NCBI GenBank assembly: GCA_050115015.1 | Contig: JASFRI010000284.1 | Location: 1 to 5,819, forward strand | Reading direction: 5' to 3' | From: JASFRI01 sp050115015 | GTDB taxonomy: Bacteria > Acidobacteriota > Polarisedimenticolia > CBDVAL01 | Length of the DNA: 5,819 nt | Shown here: positions 4,888 to 5,819 of the stretch, one piece after another | Layout of the letters: each line of letters starts with the position of its first letter | Numbering within the stretch: position 1 is the stretch's first letter | Position numbers and translations under genes: made by a program | Notes under the pieces: model-generated | Database searches by the model: none | What the model was told of the DNA's origin: nothing | The model's input: the letters and a program-made list of their open reading frames with translations, nothing else

Positions 4888-5819
4888 CAGCGATGCATCT
4901 GCAGCCAGTCCAGCAGTGCAGGCCAGGCCAGTTCCGGAGCGTTGTCGCCCGCGAAGAGGTCGATGTGGCCGAAGTCCATCAGGATCTCCTCCGGGGGATG
5001 GGTGCTGACGATGTAGGAGGAGGTGTCCCGGCTGCCGAGCAGCCCGAGGGTGGCCACACCGTAAGGGGCGATCCCGCCCCTGGCTCCCCAGTTGAGCACG
5101 GGCACGGTGATGTCGGCGAGGTGGTCGTCGTAGGGGGAGTCGTACTGGTCGCAGAGCACGGCGCTGTAGTCATAGAGGAACTGGCTTGGCTCCCAGTCGA
5201 AGCCCGTGGACATGAAATCGAGCCACTGCGGTGTCGTCATGTACTGGAAGCCGATCGGGAACCCTGTGGCGTCGAAGACGCCGGCAAGATAATGGAACGT
5301 TCCGTAGGGGGCCGTGCCGAAGTAGAGCGCGACCTCGAGGTTCGTGAACCCGGGGAAAATCGGCGAGGGACCGTCCGGATCCCCCTGCGCCAGGAAGCCC
5401 ACCGTCTTGAAGCCGAAGTTGTAGCCGTAATCCCCGGCGCCCAGCGCCGCGATGTACAGCTGGATGTCGTTGCACCACAGCGCGCTCCAGTCCGGATCCG
5501 TCGAGTCGTAGTTCATGTCCGCCGAGACGTAGCCCTGGATCAGCCGGTCCTTCCTCGGTAGCTGGCTCTCTAGATCCAGCAGCGCGTACCCCGTTATGCC
5601 GCCGCTGCTGTAGCCCAGCAGGTTGAACCGGTCGTCGGAGCCCCCCTGGAGGTAGAGGACCTCCCGGGCGACGGCGACGGCCGAGCGCAGCGCGTCGCGC
5701 TGATAGCCGAGGCCCCAGCTCTCCATGAAGCTGTAGTCGGGGAGATCCTGCGGCACGAGGGTCCAGGCCTGGTCGATCCCCCAGACGTCCACGTTGCTCC
5801 GTGCCAGGTAGATCGCCAG
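4887..5819 (-). CDS. Alpha/beta hydrolase fold protein, N-terminus beyond the window edge
   Basis: The frame is open to the right edge (310 codons visible, beginning LAIYLARSNVDVWGID); the GTG at 5792 lies inside the fold and is not a start. The visible opening matches the strand and helix of alpha/beta hydrolases that precede the oxyanion-side segment. The nucleophile elbow is GYSSGG, Ser71 counting from the window edge, preceded by the strand RFNLLGYS. The catalytic His is probably H285 in MDFGHIDLF near the C-terminus, and the last helix ends LLDWLQMHR. The strand that normally delivers the acid, DITVPVLNWGARGG, has Arg/Gly where G-x-x-D is usual, so the acid must come from elsewhere or be missing. 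A long, aromatic-rich insert between nucleophile and acid strand (~120 residues, with YGYNFGFKTVGF and FHYLAGVF) would form the lid. Two cysteines (in LWCND and VLCDQ) and the composition suggest an exported protein, but any signal peptide is outside the window. Substrate is unknown; esterase or lipase activity is a family-level guess. Confidence 0.85.
   Translation of the reverse strand: MAIYLARSNVDVWGIDQAWTLVPQDLPDYSFMESWGLGYQRDALRSAVAVAREVLYLQGGSDDRFNLLGYSSGGITGYALLDLESQLPRKDRLIQGYVSADMNYDSTDPDWSALWCNDIQLYIAALGAGDYGYNFGFKTVGFLAQGDPDGPSPIFPGFTNLEVALYFGTAPYGTFHYLAGVFDATGFPIGFQYMTTPQWLDFMSTGFDWEPSQFLYDYSAVLCDQYDSPYDDHLADITVPVLNWGARGGIAPYGVATLGLLGSRDTSSYIVSTHPPEEILMDFGHIDLFAGDNAPELAWPALLDWLQMHR

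Noticed and set aside
3323..5008. A 561-codon plus-strand frame across the divergent region and the sirtuin
   Set aside because: It is Arg/Gly/Ala-rich low-complexity sequence in a different frame from the sirtuin, which has all family motifs.
5790..5792. GTG at 5792 as the start of the hydrolase
   Set aside because: Nine further in-frame codons to the edge read LAIYLARSN, a typical internal segment of the fold, so the codon is an internal Val.

Overview
This 5.8 kb window of very GC-rich DNA (G or C at most third codon positions, by eye around 70% GC) holds five protein-coding genes and no RNA gene, mobile element or CRISPR array that I can see. Three of the five products look exported or sit in exported families. 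One carries a C-terminal fibronectin-like module (DYEVYEG...YSH...C, YYVVVPRN, EGSYG, ERP) that I associate from memory with secreted proteins of environmental Acidobacteriota (Thermoanaerobaculia / Polarisedimenticolia-type genomes). That is the best guess for the source; Myxococcota or another high-GC soil or sediment bacterium cannot be excluded.

Layout. Positions 2-949 (+) encode a PAPS-dependent sulfotransferase whose frame is open at the left edge. Six bases after its stop, 956-2302 (+) encodes a secreted, cysteine-containing protein of probable beta-propeller fold; its Shine-Dalgarno overlaps the sulfotransferase stop, so the two form a tight two-gene unit. A 173-bp convergent gap with hairpins follows. 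Positions 2476-3438 (-) encode a secreted two-domain protein of unknown function. A 521-bp divergent region (3439-3959) without a credible gene separates it from 3960-4796 (+), a sirtuin. A 90-bp convergent gap with three GC-rich hairpins leads to 4887-5819 (-), an alpha/beta hydrolase that runs off the right edge.

How the genes may work together. Only the first pair has the spacing of an operon: a cytoplasmic sulfotransferase followed by an exported protein, possibly acting on the same envelope or extracellular glycan or lipid, though the sequence does not prove a shared pathway. The sirtuin stands alone and carries the Y-x2-R acyl-pocket signature of class III sirtuins, which suggests removal of succinyl/malonyl-type groups from lysines. 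The two minus-strand genes are separate units. I found no clear new multi-gene system; the most checkable points are the sirtuin's predicted acyl specificity and zinc-site layout, the sulfotransferase/propeller coupling, hairpins that overlap stop codons at two convergent junctions, and the missing canonical acidic residue in the hydrolase.
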